Positions 8,220 through 16,141 of a stretch of DNA of 64,000 nt are shown here, one piece after another. Origin of the DNA: Brachybacterium kimchii (lineage in GTDB: Bacteria; Actinomycetota; Actinomycetes; Actinomycetales; Dermabacteraceae); the NCBI RefSeq assembly GCF_023373525.1, contig NZ_CP097218.1, positions 3,224,001 to 3,288,000 of the forward strand. Reading direction: 5' to 3'. The translations under genes were made by a program, and so were the position numbers. A model generated the notes under the pieces. The model had not been told where the DNA came from and made no database searches. It worked only from the letters and a program-made list of their open reading frames with translations. The stretch's first letter is position 1; every line of letters begins with the position of its first letter.

Positions 8220-9131
8220 ATGGGGCGGACGAGACGGGGCGCCGCGACGGCGGCTCTGGTGCTGCTGATGGCCGCGGCCTGCGCAGGAGAGGACGCGGAG
8301 GCCGACGGCAGGTCGACGTCGCCGGTCTCGCGGGGATCGGCCGATGATCCTGCCGCGGCGCCCTCCGATCACCCCTCCTCGGAGGGGGATCACACCCCGG
8401 AGCTGCCTCCCACCAGCGGCGCCTTCGACTATCAGCTCGGGGGTGCCTACACGCCGTCGGGCCCGATCGATGTGGTCGTGCGCGATGCGACCGCCGAGCC
8501 CCTGGAGGGCGCCTACAACGTCTGCTACGTCAACGGCTTCCAGACCCAGCCCGACGACGCCGCGATGTGGGAGGAGCACGCCGATCTGCTGCTGCACGAC
8601 GCGCGCGGCGACCTGGTCACCGACCCCGACTGGGTCGACGAGTACATCCTCGATCCGTCCGGCTCGACGCAGCGCGACGACATCCTGGAGATCCTCGCCC
8701 CGGTGATCACGGGCTGCGCCGCGGCCGGCTACGACGCCGTCGAGATCGACAACCTCGACACCTTCGACAGGTTCGACCGGATCGACGAGAACGGCGCGAT
8801 GGCCCTCGCCTCCGCCTACGTGGACCTCGCGCACGAATCCGGGCTCGCGATCGCCCAGAAGAACGCCGCCGAGATCACGGCGACGGCGCACGAGGAGCTC
8901 GGCTTCGACTTCGCCGTCGCCGAGGAATGCGGCGCCTATGACGAATGCGCCGCGTACACGGGCGTCTACGGCGCCCACGTCCTGCAGATCGAGTACCCCG
9001 ACAGCCTCGAGGACGCCGGAATGACCTTCGCCGGCGTCTGCGCGCTCCCGGACCGCGCACCGCTGACGATCCTGAGGGACCGCGACCTCGTCGCCCAGGA
9101 CGCCGACGGCTATCGCTACGAATCCTGCTGA
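8220..9131 (+). CDS. GH114 family lipoprotein (endo-alpha-1,4-polygalactosaminidase-like)
   Basis: Predicted surface lipoprotein of 303 residues. Signal sequence with lipobox LMAAAC, then a Ser/Asp-rich linker to about residue 65 and a TIM-barrel domain. The barrel matches GH114: the start FDYQLGGAYTP, VCYVNGFQTQPDD, DYVDEYI-like DPDWVDEYILDPSG, GYDAVEIDNLDTFDR with paired acidic residues, GLAIAQKNAAE, FAVAEECGAYDEC, and the final LTILRDRDL. This family cleaves polymers containing galactosamine, such as fungal galactosaminogalactan; whether the enzyme acts on such a polymer here is inference. ATG at 8220 was chosen because it directly precedes the signal peptide; an upstream in-frame start at 8157 would put 21 polar residues before it. 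Confidence 0.8.
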   Translation: MGRTRRGAATAALVLLMAAACAGEDAEADGRSTSPVSRGSADDPAAAPSDHPSSEGDHTPELPPTSGAFDYQLGGAYTPSGPIDVVVRDATAEPLEGAYNVCYVNGFQTQPDDAAMWEEHADLLLHDARGDLVTDPDWVDEYILDPSGSTQRDDILEILAPVITGCAAAGYDAVEIDNLDTFDRFDRIDENGAMALASAYVDLAHESGLAIAQKNAAEITATAHEELGFDFAVAEECGAYDECAAYTGVYGAHVLQIEYPDSLEDAGMTFAGVCALPDRAPLTILRDRDLVAQDADGYRYESC

Positions 9132-9253
9132 ACCCGGCTCTGCTCCCTGCGCGCGTCAGACCGTGGACTGAGGGGGAGATCGGCGCACGGTGGCAGTGCA
9201 CAGGGACTCCAGCATGACGCGAACGCGCTGGTGGGAACGAGAGTCTCGGGGGC

Positions 9254-10546
9254 ATGCACACCACCACCTCCCCTCATCCCCGGTCAGCGCCGGTCGCCAC
9301 CGTGGCCGGCCCCTCTCCCTCCGCCGGCCCCGCCCGCCTCGAGGCGCTCGACCTTGCGCGACTCGTCGCGATCGTCGGCATGATGGCCGCCCACCTGCTG
9401 GTGCCGTTGGGTGCCGCACCCGCAGGATCGCCCTGGCAGAACGCTGCGGCCCGGATCGCGAGCGTCCTCACCGAGGGCACGTCCGCGGCGCTTTTCGCCG
9501 TGATCGGCGGCTGCAGCCTCGTGCTCGCCTCCCGGAAGCGGCTCGCAGCCGGAGACCGCGCCGGGGCCGTGCGCAGCGGCATCGTCCGCGGGGCGCTCGT
9601 CCTCGCGATCGGCCTGCTGCTCGGCTTCGTGCCCACCTGGGTGGTGGTCGTCCTCGTGCCCTTCGGTCTGGGGATGATGATCACCGCGCCCCTGCTGCTG
9701 TGCTCGAGCCGCGTGCTGGCGGCCATCGCGCTCGTCCTCACCGCCGTCGGCGGCTGGCTGAACGCGAGCGTCCGCTCGGACCTCCGCATCGTCCAGGAGA
9801 TCGGCAACGTGACCCCGATGAACGTGCTCGAGCCCCTGACGCTGCTGCGCGGGCTCGCGCTCACCGGCATGTATCCGCTGATCACGTGGCTGCCGTACCT
9901 GCTGCTCGGCGTCATCCTCATGCGCTCCCTGCTCGGGTCGATCGAGGCGGGACGCGTGCGCCGCTGGTCCCTCACGGTGCTCGGCACCGGCGTCGGCGCG
10001 GCGGTGATCGCCTACGGCACCTCGGCCGCGGTGAAGGCATGGGCGCTCGCGCAGGGCGAGGACAAGATGCTCCTGGACCTCCACGGCTTCGGCGCACCGC
10101 TCCGCAGTGATCTCTGGATGCAGGCCCTGGCGACCCCGCACACGGGCTCGATCGCCGACATCATCGCGACGGCCGGCGTCTCTGTCGCCGTGATCGCCCT
10201 GCTCATGCTCGTGATCCCGCCGGCCCGACACCTCGCCGGCGCGCTTCCGCGGGCGCTCCGCGCGGCCGGCGCCGCGCCCCTCACGATCTACACGATCCAC
10301 GTGGTGCTCACCGGCGCCTCGATGATCGCCGCGCTCGTCGTCGCGGGCCCCGATGCTTTCGAGAGCGCTCCGTGGTTCATCGCGGGGGTCTGGATCCTGC
10401 TCGCGCACCTCGCCGTCGTCGTGCTGATCGGCCTCGTGCTCTCGGCGCGCGGCTCGCGCGGGCCGCTCGAGGCGCTGGTCAGCAGGGTCGCAGGGCGGGC
10501 CGGGGGACGGGTGCGCGGCAGGGACGAGGCCCGGGCCGACAGGTGA
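9254..10546 (+). CDS. Acyltransferase-like multi-span membrane protein (DUF1624/DUF418 type)
   Basis: Integral membrane protein of 430 residues with about ten hydrophobic segments. The opening RLEALDLARLVAIVGMMAAH with an early Arg, Asp and His matches the heparan-alpha-glucosaminide N-acetyltransferase-like and DUF418 families, which move an acyl group across the membrane onto a sugar or cell-wall glycan. A C-terminal segment APLTIYTIHVVLTGASMIAA is also typical. The extracellular loop with LRIVQEIGNVTPMNVLEPL may carry the acceptor site. The substrate is unknown. It is monocistronic and convergent with the CPBP protease gene. The start has no strong ribosome site, so position is approximate. 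Confidence 0.7.
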   Translation: MHTTTSPHPRSAPVATVAGPSPSAGPARLEALDLARLVAIVGMMAAHLLVPLGAAPAGSPWQNAAARIASVLTEGTSAALFAVIGGCSLVLASRKRLAAGDRAGAVRSGIVRGALVLAIGLLLGFVPTWVVVVLVPFGLGMMITAPLLLCSSRVLAAIALVLTAVGGWLNASVRSDLRIVQEIGNVTPMNVLEPLTLLRGLALTGMYPLITWLPYLLLGVILMRSLLGSIEAGRVRRWSLTVLGTGVGAAVIAYGTSAAVKAWALAQGEDKMLLDLHGFGAPLRSDLWMQALATPHTGSIADIIATAGVSVAVIALLMLVIPPARHLAGALPRALRAAGAAPLTIYTIHVVLTGASMIAALVVAGPDAFESAPWFIAGVWILLAHLAVVVLIGLVLSARGSRGPLEALVSRVAGRAGGRVRGRDEARADR

Positions 10547-10582
10547 GTCGGCCGCACGCGGCGCGGATCCGCCCGACGCCCC

Positions 10583-11320
10583 TCACGCCCCCGCGGCCAT
10601 GCCCGCGAGCGCGAGCGGCAGCAGCGAGCTGACCAGGTTGTTGGTGCCGTGCAGGACCACGCCCGGCCAGATCGAGCCGGTGCGGCGGAACAGCAGGGCG
10701 GCGAACAGTCCGACCATGAAGGCCGAGGGCAGCACCGTGTTGATGCCGTGGAACAGGGCGAAGACGATCGCGCTCGCGAGCACGCCGATCCATGGTCCGT
10801 ACCGGCTGAGCAGGGCGTTCGCGACCACGCCGCGGAACAGCGACTCCTCGCCGATCGGGGTGATGATCGATCCGCCGACGAGCGTGAGGACCAGGGACAG
10901 CGCCCCGCCCGTCGAGGCCGCCTGGTAGCTGGACTGGGGGGACTGCATGTCGCCGGAGAGCATCACGTAGGCGACGGTGAGCGCGCTGCCGATGATCGCC
11001 GCGAGCACGCCGAGCCCCGCCCCGGCGAGCAGCTGTCGGCCGCTCGCGCGTCGGAACCCGAAGGCTGCGGCCGAGCGGATGCGCAGCGCCCAGGCGGCGC
11101 CGAAGGCGATCAGCCCCATCGCGCCGGAGACGAACAGGCCGATGATCCCGCCCAGCGCGCCGCCGCCGGCGAGCGGCAGCAGCAGGAAGACGAGTCCGAA
11201 GCAGATCATGTAGGCGGCGAGGCCCACGAGGATCTCCGGCCAGCCAGGGGCCGATGGGCGCGTGGTCGGAGAGGCGGGCGGGAGAGCGGTCGAGGTGGGA
11301 GCGGTGCGTCGGTCGGTCAT
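10583..11320 (-). CDS. CPBP family intramembrane glutamic protease
   Basis: Membrane protease of the CPBP (Abi, Rce1-like) family, 245 residues with about eight helices. The three active-site motifs are visible: EESLFRGVVANAL (motif EExxxR), VFALFHGINT (FxxxH), and a final VVLHGTNNL with a His/Asn pair. Members cleave membrane peptides or act in bacteriocin self-immunity. The ATG at 11320 has AAGGAGGA at ideal distance, ruling out the longer reading. It sits 81 bp downstream of the MerR gene on the same strand, and a MerR-like promoter lies in that gap, so the regulator probably controls this gene directly. The natural substrate cannot be told. Confidence 0.85.
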   Translation of the reverse strand: MTDRRTAPTSTALPPASPTTRPSAPGWPEILVGLAAYMICFGLVFLLLPLAGGGALGGIIGLFVSGAMGLIAFGAAWALRIRSAAAFGFRRASGRQLLAGAGLGVLAAIIGSALTVAYVMLSGDMQSPQSSYQAASTGGALSLVLTLVGGSIITPIGEESLFRGVVANALLSRYGPWIGVLASAIVFALFHGINTVLPSAFMVGLFAALLFRRTGSIWPGVVLHGTNNLVSSLLPLALAGMAAGA

Positions 11321-11374
11321 CGTGGTCCTCCTTCGGCGGCCCTGGTGAGCGGACCGGTCGGTGACTGGACGACC

Positions 11375-11405
11375 AGACAAGACTGTGTGGTCACCACAGG
11401 GTCAA
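11375..11405 (-). promoter_or_regulatory. Candidate MerR-type promoter of the CPBP gene
   Basis: On the minus strand TTGACC (11405-11400, overlapping the merR stop) is followed after 19 bp by TTGTCT (11380-11375). The spacer contains the dyad TGTGGTGACCACA (11386-11398), 6-bp arms around one base. A 19-bp spacer holding a dyad is the hallmark of promoters twisted open by MerR-family activators. The -10 is a poor match, which also fits an activator-dependent promoter. Confidence 0.5.
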
Positions 11406-12172
11406 GGGGTCTGGTGCTCCGCGAGCCGCTCGACGCGCGCGATGACGTCGAGCTGGGCGTCGTTGTAGATCTCGTGCAGCGCATCGCGCAGCGCGTTCCG
11501 CGTCTCCGACCTGCTCTTCTGGTACTGCGGGGCAGGATCGCGCAGCCATGGGTGCGCCTCGACCTGGGCCTGCAGCCGGGGGAGCAGATCCTCCGCGAGC
11601 CGCTGCCGTGAGGCCTCGTCGGCGTCGGACGGGAGCTCGTCGAAGAGTCGCGATGTCTCGTCGGACGCCTCGACCATCGAGCGCACGTCGGCCAGGGCCT
11701 CGGGCCGATAGAGCTCCGCGTAGATCTGGATCAGCGATCGATCGGCCTCGCTCATGCCGGCGCTCACCGACTCGAACCCCGGCGGCGTATGGGCGGGAGC
11801 GCCGCCGGCGAGCAGCGCTGCGATCTGCGTGCGCGCCTCCTCGAGCTGGGAGATGCGCGATCGCAGCTCCTCGTCGAGCTCGCGCAGGGTCGTGGACACC
11901 GAGCTCTCGCCGCCGTCCCCGCCATGTCCGACCCCCGACGTCGCGTCGTCTCCCTGCGCCGGGTCATCGATGCTGTCGATCCGCGCGAGCGGAACGCCGA
12001 GGTCGACGAGCCGACGGATCCGCAGCAGGCGCACCAGGTGGGGGACCGTGTACTGCTTGTAGCCGTTGCTGCGGCGCTCGGGCTCCGGCAGCAGACCCGC
12101 CTGATGGTAGTGGCGCACCGTGTTCACGGTGGTGCCGGCGAGGTCGGCGAGCTGGCGCGTGCTCCAGGGCAT
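11402..12172 (-). CDS. MerR family transcriptional regulator
   Basis: Regulator of 256 residues. The N-terminal winged helix is clear: STRQLADLAGTTVNTVRHYH, then GLLPEPERRSNGYKQYTVPHLVRLLRIRRLVDLGVPLARI. A Gly/Asp-rich break follows, then a coiled-coil stretch (LRELDEELRSRISQLEEARTQIAALL) that would form the dimer, and a 140-residue C-terminal effector domain rich in charged helices, similar to the ligand-binding parts of drug-sensing MerR proteins but with no cysteine motif for metals. Start ATG at 12172. It is the first gene of a two-gene unit with the CPBP protease. The ligand is unknown. Confidence 0.87.
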   Translation of the reverse strand: MPWSTRQLADLAGTTVNTVRHYHQAGLLPEPERRSNGYKQYTVPHLVRLLRIRRLVDLGVPLARIDSIDDPAQGDDATSGVGHGGDGGESSVSTTLRELDEELRSRISQLEEARTQIAALLAGGAPAHTPPGFESVSAGMSEADRSLIQIYAELYRPEALADVRSMVEASDETSRLFDELPSDADEASRQRLAEDLLPRLQAQVEAHPWLRDPAPQYQKSRSETRNALRDALHEIYNDAQLDVIARVERLAEHQTP

Positions 12173-12221
12173 GGGGGTCCGATCAAGGGGGCGCGAGGGA
12201 TTCCGAGCCTAGCCCCTGCCC

Positions 12222-12962
12222 TCACACCAGCAGCAGCACTCCGCGCCCGAGCGCCATCAGCGCCCCCGCGAGCGCGACCACCAGCACGATCCGCATGGCG
12301 CTCTCGCCGTCGACCCTCCGGGAGACCCGGCCGCCCGCGATCACACCCAGCAGCAGCGCCGCGATCAGTACGGTCCAGCCGGTGGCGGAGAGCGTGGGCA
12401 TTGCCCGCTTGGCCACCAGCGAGACGATGCTGAGGATCATGAACTGCACCTGCGCGGTCGCCGCGAAGCCGCGGTGCTCCCAACCGGTGGCGCGCGCGTA
12501 GATCACCACGCCCGGCCCGCCCACGCCCGCCGTGACGTTCATGAACCCCGAGGCCAGGCCGCCCGCGACGCCGAGCCCAGGGGAGTCGGGGACCGTGCGC
12601 CCGCGCATCGCGAGGGTGAGCAGCAGCCCCAGCAGCACGATCGTGCTCACCGCGATCATCAGGGACGCCGCCGGCAGGACGGCCACGGCGATCGCACCGG
12701 GGATCACCCCGATCACGCCCATCGGCGCGAGGACCCGCAGCCGCTTCCGGTCGACGTCCCTGCGCACCTGGGTGAGGTTCAGGAGCGCGGACAGCGCTCC
12801 GCACACGTTGACCACGAGGATCCCCTGCAGCGGCCCCAGCACGAGGACCAGGAACGGCGAGGCGAGGAGCGCGAAGCCCATGCCCGTCGAGCGCTGCGCG
12901 AGCGCCCCGACGAACGTCGCCGCCGCGAGGCCGAGCAGCACTGCGACGTCCGTTCCGATCAC
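12222..12962 (-). CDS. TSUP/TauE-SafE family membrane exporter
   Basis: Membrane protein of 246 residues with about eight helices in two repeats. The repeat signatures of the TauE/SafE (TSUP) family are present: VGALAQRSTGMGFALLASPFL in the first half and GGLASGFMNVTAGVGGPGVVIYA in the second. Such proteins export sulfite, sulfoacetate or other small organic anions. Translation starts with GTG at 12962, immediately followed by the first hydrophobic segment. The gene stands alone between a MerR regulator (same strand) and the divergent universal stress gene. Substrate unknown. Confidence 0.85.
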   Translation of the reverse strand: MIGTDVAVLLGLAAATFVGALAQRSTGMGFALLASPFLVLVLGPLQGILVVNVCGALSALLNLTQVRRDVDRKRLRVLAPMGVIGVIPGAIAVAVLPAASLMIAVSTIVLLGLLLTLAMRGRTVPDSPGLGVAGGLASGFMNVTAGVGGPGVVIYARATGWEHRGFAATAQVQFMILSIVSLVAKRAMPTLSATGWTVLIAALLLGVIAGGRVSRRVDGESAMRIVLVVALAGALMALGRGVLLLV

Positions 12963-13115
12963 ACGCTCCAGGGTATCGGGCGGGCCGACAAGGGCAGGGC
13001 CGTGGGGGAGGGGCGCGGCCGCCCCGGGGCTCTCGTCCGCCCCTCCCGCTCCCGCGCCCTGCTTGCTAGCCTGAGGGATACGGAACCGCTGGTCACTCTC
13101 GCCGGGAGGTCAGTC

Positions 13116-14060
13116 ATGGACGACCAGATCCCCTTCGACTCCGCAGACCGAGACCTGGAGGTGCTCGTCGGCTTCGACGGGTCCGAGCAGGCCCGATCCG
13201 CCCTGGACTTCGCTGCCGACGAGGCCCGACGGCGTGGCAGCGGACTCACCGTGGTGACCGCCTACGCCGCGCCGGGCGCCTTCTACGCGAACCTCGCCTC
13301 GATGCCCCACGAGGCCGACGACGCCGGGAAGGCCGCCGCCCGGGCGACCCTCGAGGAGGCGGCCGAGATCGTGAAGGACCACCCCGGTCCGCTCACCTTC
13401 CGCTCCGCCAAGGGCGATGCGACAGGGGTGCTCGTGGACGCCTCCGGGAAGGCGAAGCTCGTGGTCGTGGGATCGCGCGGTCGCGGCGGTTTCGCCGGAC
13501 GCGTGCTCGGCTCGGTCGCCTCCGGGCTGCCCGCCCACTCCCGATGCCCCACGGTCGTCGTGCCCCGCCGCGAGCGGGCCGACGGATCATCCGACAGCGC
13601 CCCTGCAGCCGGCCGTGGGCCCGTGGTCGCGGGGGTCGACGGGTCGGAGCAGAGCCGCCTCGTGCTGCGCACCGCCGCCCGTCAGGCCGAGAGGCTCGGG
13701 ACGGCCCTGCGGGTGTTCGTCGCGATGCCCCTGCTGGACGAGTGGACCTACTGGTACCCCACGTACTCGGACGACCACATCTCCGTGGAGGAGCGTCGCG
13801 TCGAGCTCGAGGGCATGGTCGAGGACCGCATCGCCCCGCTGCGCGCGGAGCACCCGGACCTCGAGATCGAGGTCGTCGTCGAGGTCGGCAACAGCATCGA
13901 GCTGCTGGCCGAGCAGAGCCGCGACGCGCCTCTCACCGTGCTCGGCACCCGCGGGCGCGGCACCGTGAAGAGCGCCCTGCTGGGTTCGGTCTCCCGCGGC
14001 GTGCTGCACGGGGCCGGCGGCCCGGTCATGGTGGTCCCGGCCCATCCGGACAAGGGGTGA
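13116..14060 (+). CDS. Universal stress protein with two USP domains
   Basis: Tandem UspA-type protein of 314 residues. Each half has the Rossmann-like fold and its own ATP-binding signature G-x2-G-x9-G-S: GSRGRGGFAGRVLGSVASGL near residues 115-135 and GTRGRGTVKSALLGSVSRGV near residues 280-300. The repeat starts are LEVLVGFDGSEQARSALDFA and PVVAGVDGSEQSRLVL. Such proteins bind ATP and aid survival under stress or slow growth. The ATG at 13116 has GGGAGGT in front; a longer in-frame reading to 12474 lies over the opposite-strand exporter and is rejected. The stop overlaps the GTG of the following AraC gene by four bases (GTGA), so translation of the two is coupled. Confidence 0.92.
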   Translation: MDDQIPFDSADRDLEVLVGFDGSEQARSALDFAADEARRRGSGLTVVTAYAAPGAFYANLASMPHEADDAGKAAARATLEEAAEIVKDHPGPLTFRSAKGDATGVLVDASGKAKLVVVGSRGRGGFAGRVLGSVASGLPAHSRCPTVVVPRRERADGSSDSAPAAGRGPVVAGVDGSEQSRLVLRTAARQAERLGTALRVFVAMPLLDEWTYWYPTYSDDHISVEERRVELEGMVEDRIAPLRAEHPDLEIEVVVEVGNSIELLAEQSRDAPLTVLGTRGRGTVKSALLGSVSRGVLHGAGGPVMVVPAHPDKG

Positions 14061-14881
14061 GTGCTCCCGCGAGTCTCGGAGCCTGGGCGCGCGAGTCCGG
14101 CACCGTCACGTACGACGTCGACCCTCTGCCCGAGGACGCGCCCGCGGCGTTCACCATCCACGCCGAGGCGCATCTGTCCGGCGCGCCCTCCGAGTACCCT
14201 GCCCACACCCATCCGCTGCACGAGCTGGTGTGGGTGCGCGGCGGGACGATGACCGCGCGCGTCGACGATCTGCTGGTGACCGTCCCCGAGGGTCAGGGCC
14301 TGTGGATCCCCGCCGGGGTGGAGCACGCGGGCCGGCTCACGGCCGACGTCGAGCTGTGCGACGCGTTCTTCGCCCCCGCCGCCCTGCCGGAGCCGCTCGG
14401 AGCGGCGACGACCCTGGTGATGACGCCGCTGCTCGAGTCCCTCCTGCTGCATCTCACCCGCCGCGACCTCACGCCCGCCGCGCGGTCGCGCGCGGAGGCG
14501 GTGGTCCTGGACGTCCTCGAGCCGTCGGCCCCCGCCATCGACCTGCGCCTGCCGGGCGATCCCCGCATCGACCCGATCGCGCGCGCACTGCTCGCCGATC
14601 CCGCCGACCCGCGCGACCTGCCCGCCTGGTCCCGCGAGGCGGGGCTGAGCACACGCACGGTCAGCAGGGCGTTCCGCGCCGCGACCGGGCTGTCCTTCGT
14701 GCGCTGGCGCCAGATGCTGCGCATCCATCACGCGCTGCGCCTGCTCGGCGAGGGCCGTGAGGTGCAGGAGGTCTCGCGGATCCTGGGCTACTCCCAGCCC
14801 AGCACCTTCATCGACGCCTTCCACCGCGTCACCGGGCGCACGCCCGGCGCGCACCTCGCGACAGGTGTCCGAAAACCCTGA
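14057..14881 (+). CDS. AraC family regulator with N-terminal cupin
   Basis: Regulator of 274 residues. Residues 20-100 form a cupin (YPAHTHPLHELVWVRGG, VPEGQGLWIPAGVEHAG) with His residues placed to bind a metal or small molecule. The C-terminal half carries the AraC double HTH: DLPAWSREAGLSTRTVSRAF, then REVQEVSRILGYSQPSTFID and the closing FHRVTGRTPGAH. The GTG start at 14057 overlaps the stop of the universal stress gene. Downstream, 122 bp away, is a siderophore-binding lipoprotein under a DtxR box; AraC proteins that sense ferric siderophores are known, so a role in iron uptake is plausible but not proven. Confidence 0.85.
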   Translation: MSAPASLGAWARESGTVTYDVDPLPEDAPAAFTIHAEAHLSGAPSEYPAHTHPLHELVWVRGGTMTARVDDLLVTVPEGQGLWIPAGVEHAGRLTADVELCDAFFAPAALPEPLGAATTLVMTPLLESLLLHLTRRDLTPAARSRAEAVVLDVLEPSAPAIDLRLPGDPRIDPIARALLADPADPRDLPAWSREAGLSTRTVSRAFRAATGLSFVRWRQMLRIHHALRLLGEGREVQEVSRILGYSQPSTFIDAFHRVTGRTPGAHLATGVRKP

Positions 14882-14902
14882 TCAGACGTCTCGAGTTCGT
14901 GA

Positions 14903-14931
14903 TTGCGGACTCGGTGAGGGTCACCTAATCT
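14903..14931 (+). promoter_or_regulatory. Promoter with DtxR/IdeR-type iron box
   Basis: TTGCGG (14903-14908) and TAATCT (14926-14931) are 17 bp apart. Between and over the -10 lies a 19-bp site at 14910-14928 that matches the DtxR/IdeR consensus TTAGGTTAGGCTAACCTAA at 14 of 19 positions by my count. Iron-loaded repressor would block this promoter, so the siderophore-binding gene downstream should be induced by iron starvation. Confidence 0.72.
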
Positions 14932-15003
14932 GATCGCGGCACCGCTGCCCTCACCTCGGGCGCTTCCGGAGCCCGGGATCCCGCGCTCCCCGAAAGGCCC
15001 TCG

Positions 15004-16113
15004 ATGTCCTCCTCCTTCCGTGCCCGCCCGCGCCGCCTCGCCGCAGCCGCCTCCGCGCTCGCCGCCGGGGCCCTCACCCTGGCCCTGGGCGCCTGCGGCA
15101 CGACCGACGTCTCCTCCTCGTCGGCCGACTCCGCGGCGTCCGACGGCGGCTCGGCCGCGGCGGCGATCTCGAAGGACTGTGCGCAGGACACGACCGCCAC
15201 CTTGGACGACCCGGTCTCGATCACCGACGGCGTCGGCCGCACGGTCGAGCTCGAGAAGCCCGCGCAGCGCGTCGTCGTCCTCGAATGGCAGCAGGTCGAG
15301 GACGCCCTGAGCCTGTGCGTGCAGCCCGTCGGCGTCTCCGAGCCCGACGGCTTCCGCACCTGGGACAGCGCCGAGACCCTCCCGGAGGGCGTCGAGGATG
15401 TCGGCACCCGCGGCGAACCCGACCTGGACACGGTGCTCTCGCTCGACCCCGACCTCGTCGTGGTCGAGGCCTTCAGCAAGGACGACGAGATCATCGGCCA
15501 GCTCGAGAAGACCGGCGTGCCCGTGCTCGCGACCCTGGGCGCGGACCCCGACGACCCGATCGGCAACATGAAGAGCGTGTTCTCCATGATCGGCGAGGCC
15601 ACCGGGCGCTCCGAGCGCGCAGATGCCGTGCTCGAAGAGCTCGACGAGAACCTCGCGGCGGCCAAGAAGGAGGTCCAGGACGCGGACCTGGAGACGAACG
15701 AGTTCCTGTTCTTCGACGGCTGGGTCGAGGGCGGCAACCTCACCATCCGCCCGTACACCGACGGCGCCCTGTTCACCGAGCTCGGCAAGGAGCTGGGCCT
15801 CACGCCCGCCTGGGACGACGACCTCGAGGAGGCCTACGGCACCGGCGGCGTGAGCGAGGAGTACGGCCTCACCCAGACCGACGTCGAGGGCCTCACCGCG
15901 GTGGGCGACGCGAACCTCTTCTATGCGAACGACGAGGGCACCGGAGAGGGCAGCTACATCGACGAGATGCACAAGAACGACATCTGGAGCTCCCTGCCCG
16001 CCGTGAAGGCGGGGCGCGCGCACGCCTTCCCGCCGCGCATCTGGGGCGCCGGCGGGCCTCGCTCGAACGAGCAGGCCATCGACGCCTTCGTCGACGGGAT
16101 CACCCAGGGCTGA
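15004..16113 (+). CDS. Iron-siderophore ABC transporter substrate-binding lipoprotein
   Basis: Surface lipoprotein of 369 residues that would capture a ferric siderophore and deliver it to a FecCD-type permease. A signal sequence ends in lipobox LALGAC. After a Ser-rich linker the periplasmic-binding class III fold begins: VSITDGVGRTVELEKPAQRVVVLEW, then PDLDTVLSLDPDLVVVEAFS between the lobes, a long connecting helix, and NDIWSSLPAVKAGRAHAFPP at the end, all typical of PF01497 proteins. The permease and ATPase are not in the window, so the importer is encoded elsewhere or shared. It is the only gene behind the DtxR-box promoter. Confidence 0.9.
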   Translation: MSSSFRARPRRLAAAASALAAGALTLALGACGTTDVSSSSADSAASDGGSAAAAISKDCAQDTTATLDDPVSITDGVGRTVELEKPAQRVVVLEWQQVEDALSLCVQPVGVSEPDGFRTWDSAETLPEGVEDVGTRGEPDLDTVLSLDPDLVVVEAFSKDDEIIGQLEKTGVPVLATLGADPDDPIGNMKSVFSMIGEATGRSERADAVLEELDENLAAAKKEVQDADLETNEFLFFDGWVEGGNLTIRPYTDGALFTELGKELGLTPAWDDDLEEAYGTGGVSEEYGLTQTDVEGLTAVGDANLFYANDEGTGEGSYIDEMHKNDIWSSLPAVKAGRAHAFPPRIWGAGGPRSNEQAIDAFVDGITQG

Positions 16114-16141
16114 GTGCCCGGGTGGACCCGCCCCCGGGACG

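Noticed and set aside
12474..13115. Upstream extension of the universal stress protein
   Set aside because: The extra residues are His/Arg-rich shadow sequence of the opposite exporter gene; GGGAGGT supports the start at 13116.
16114..16141. CCCGGG...CCCGGG as a two-way terminator between the siderophore-binding and recQ genes
   Set aside because: The arms are short palindromes without a T-run; such pairs are frequent by chance at this GC content.
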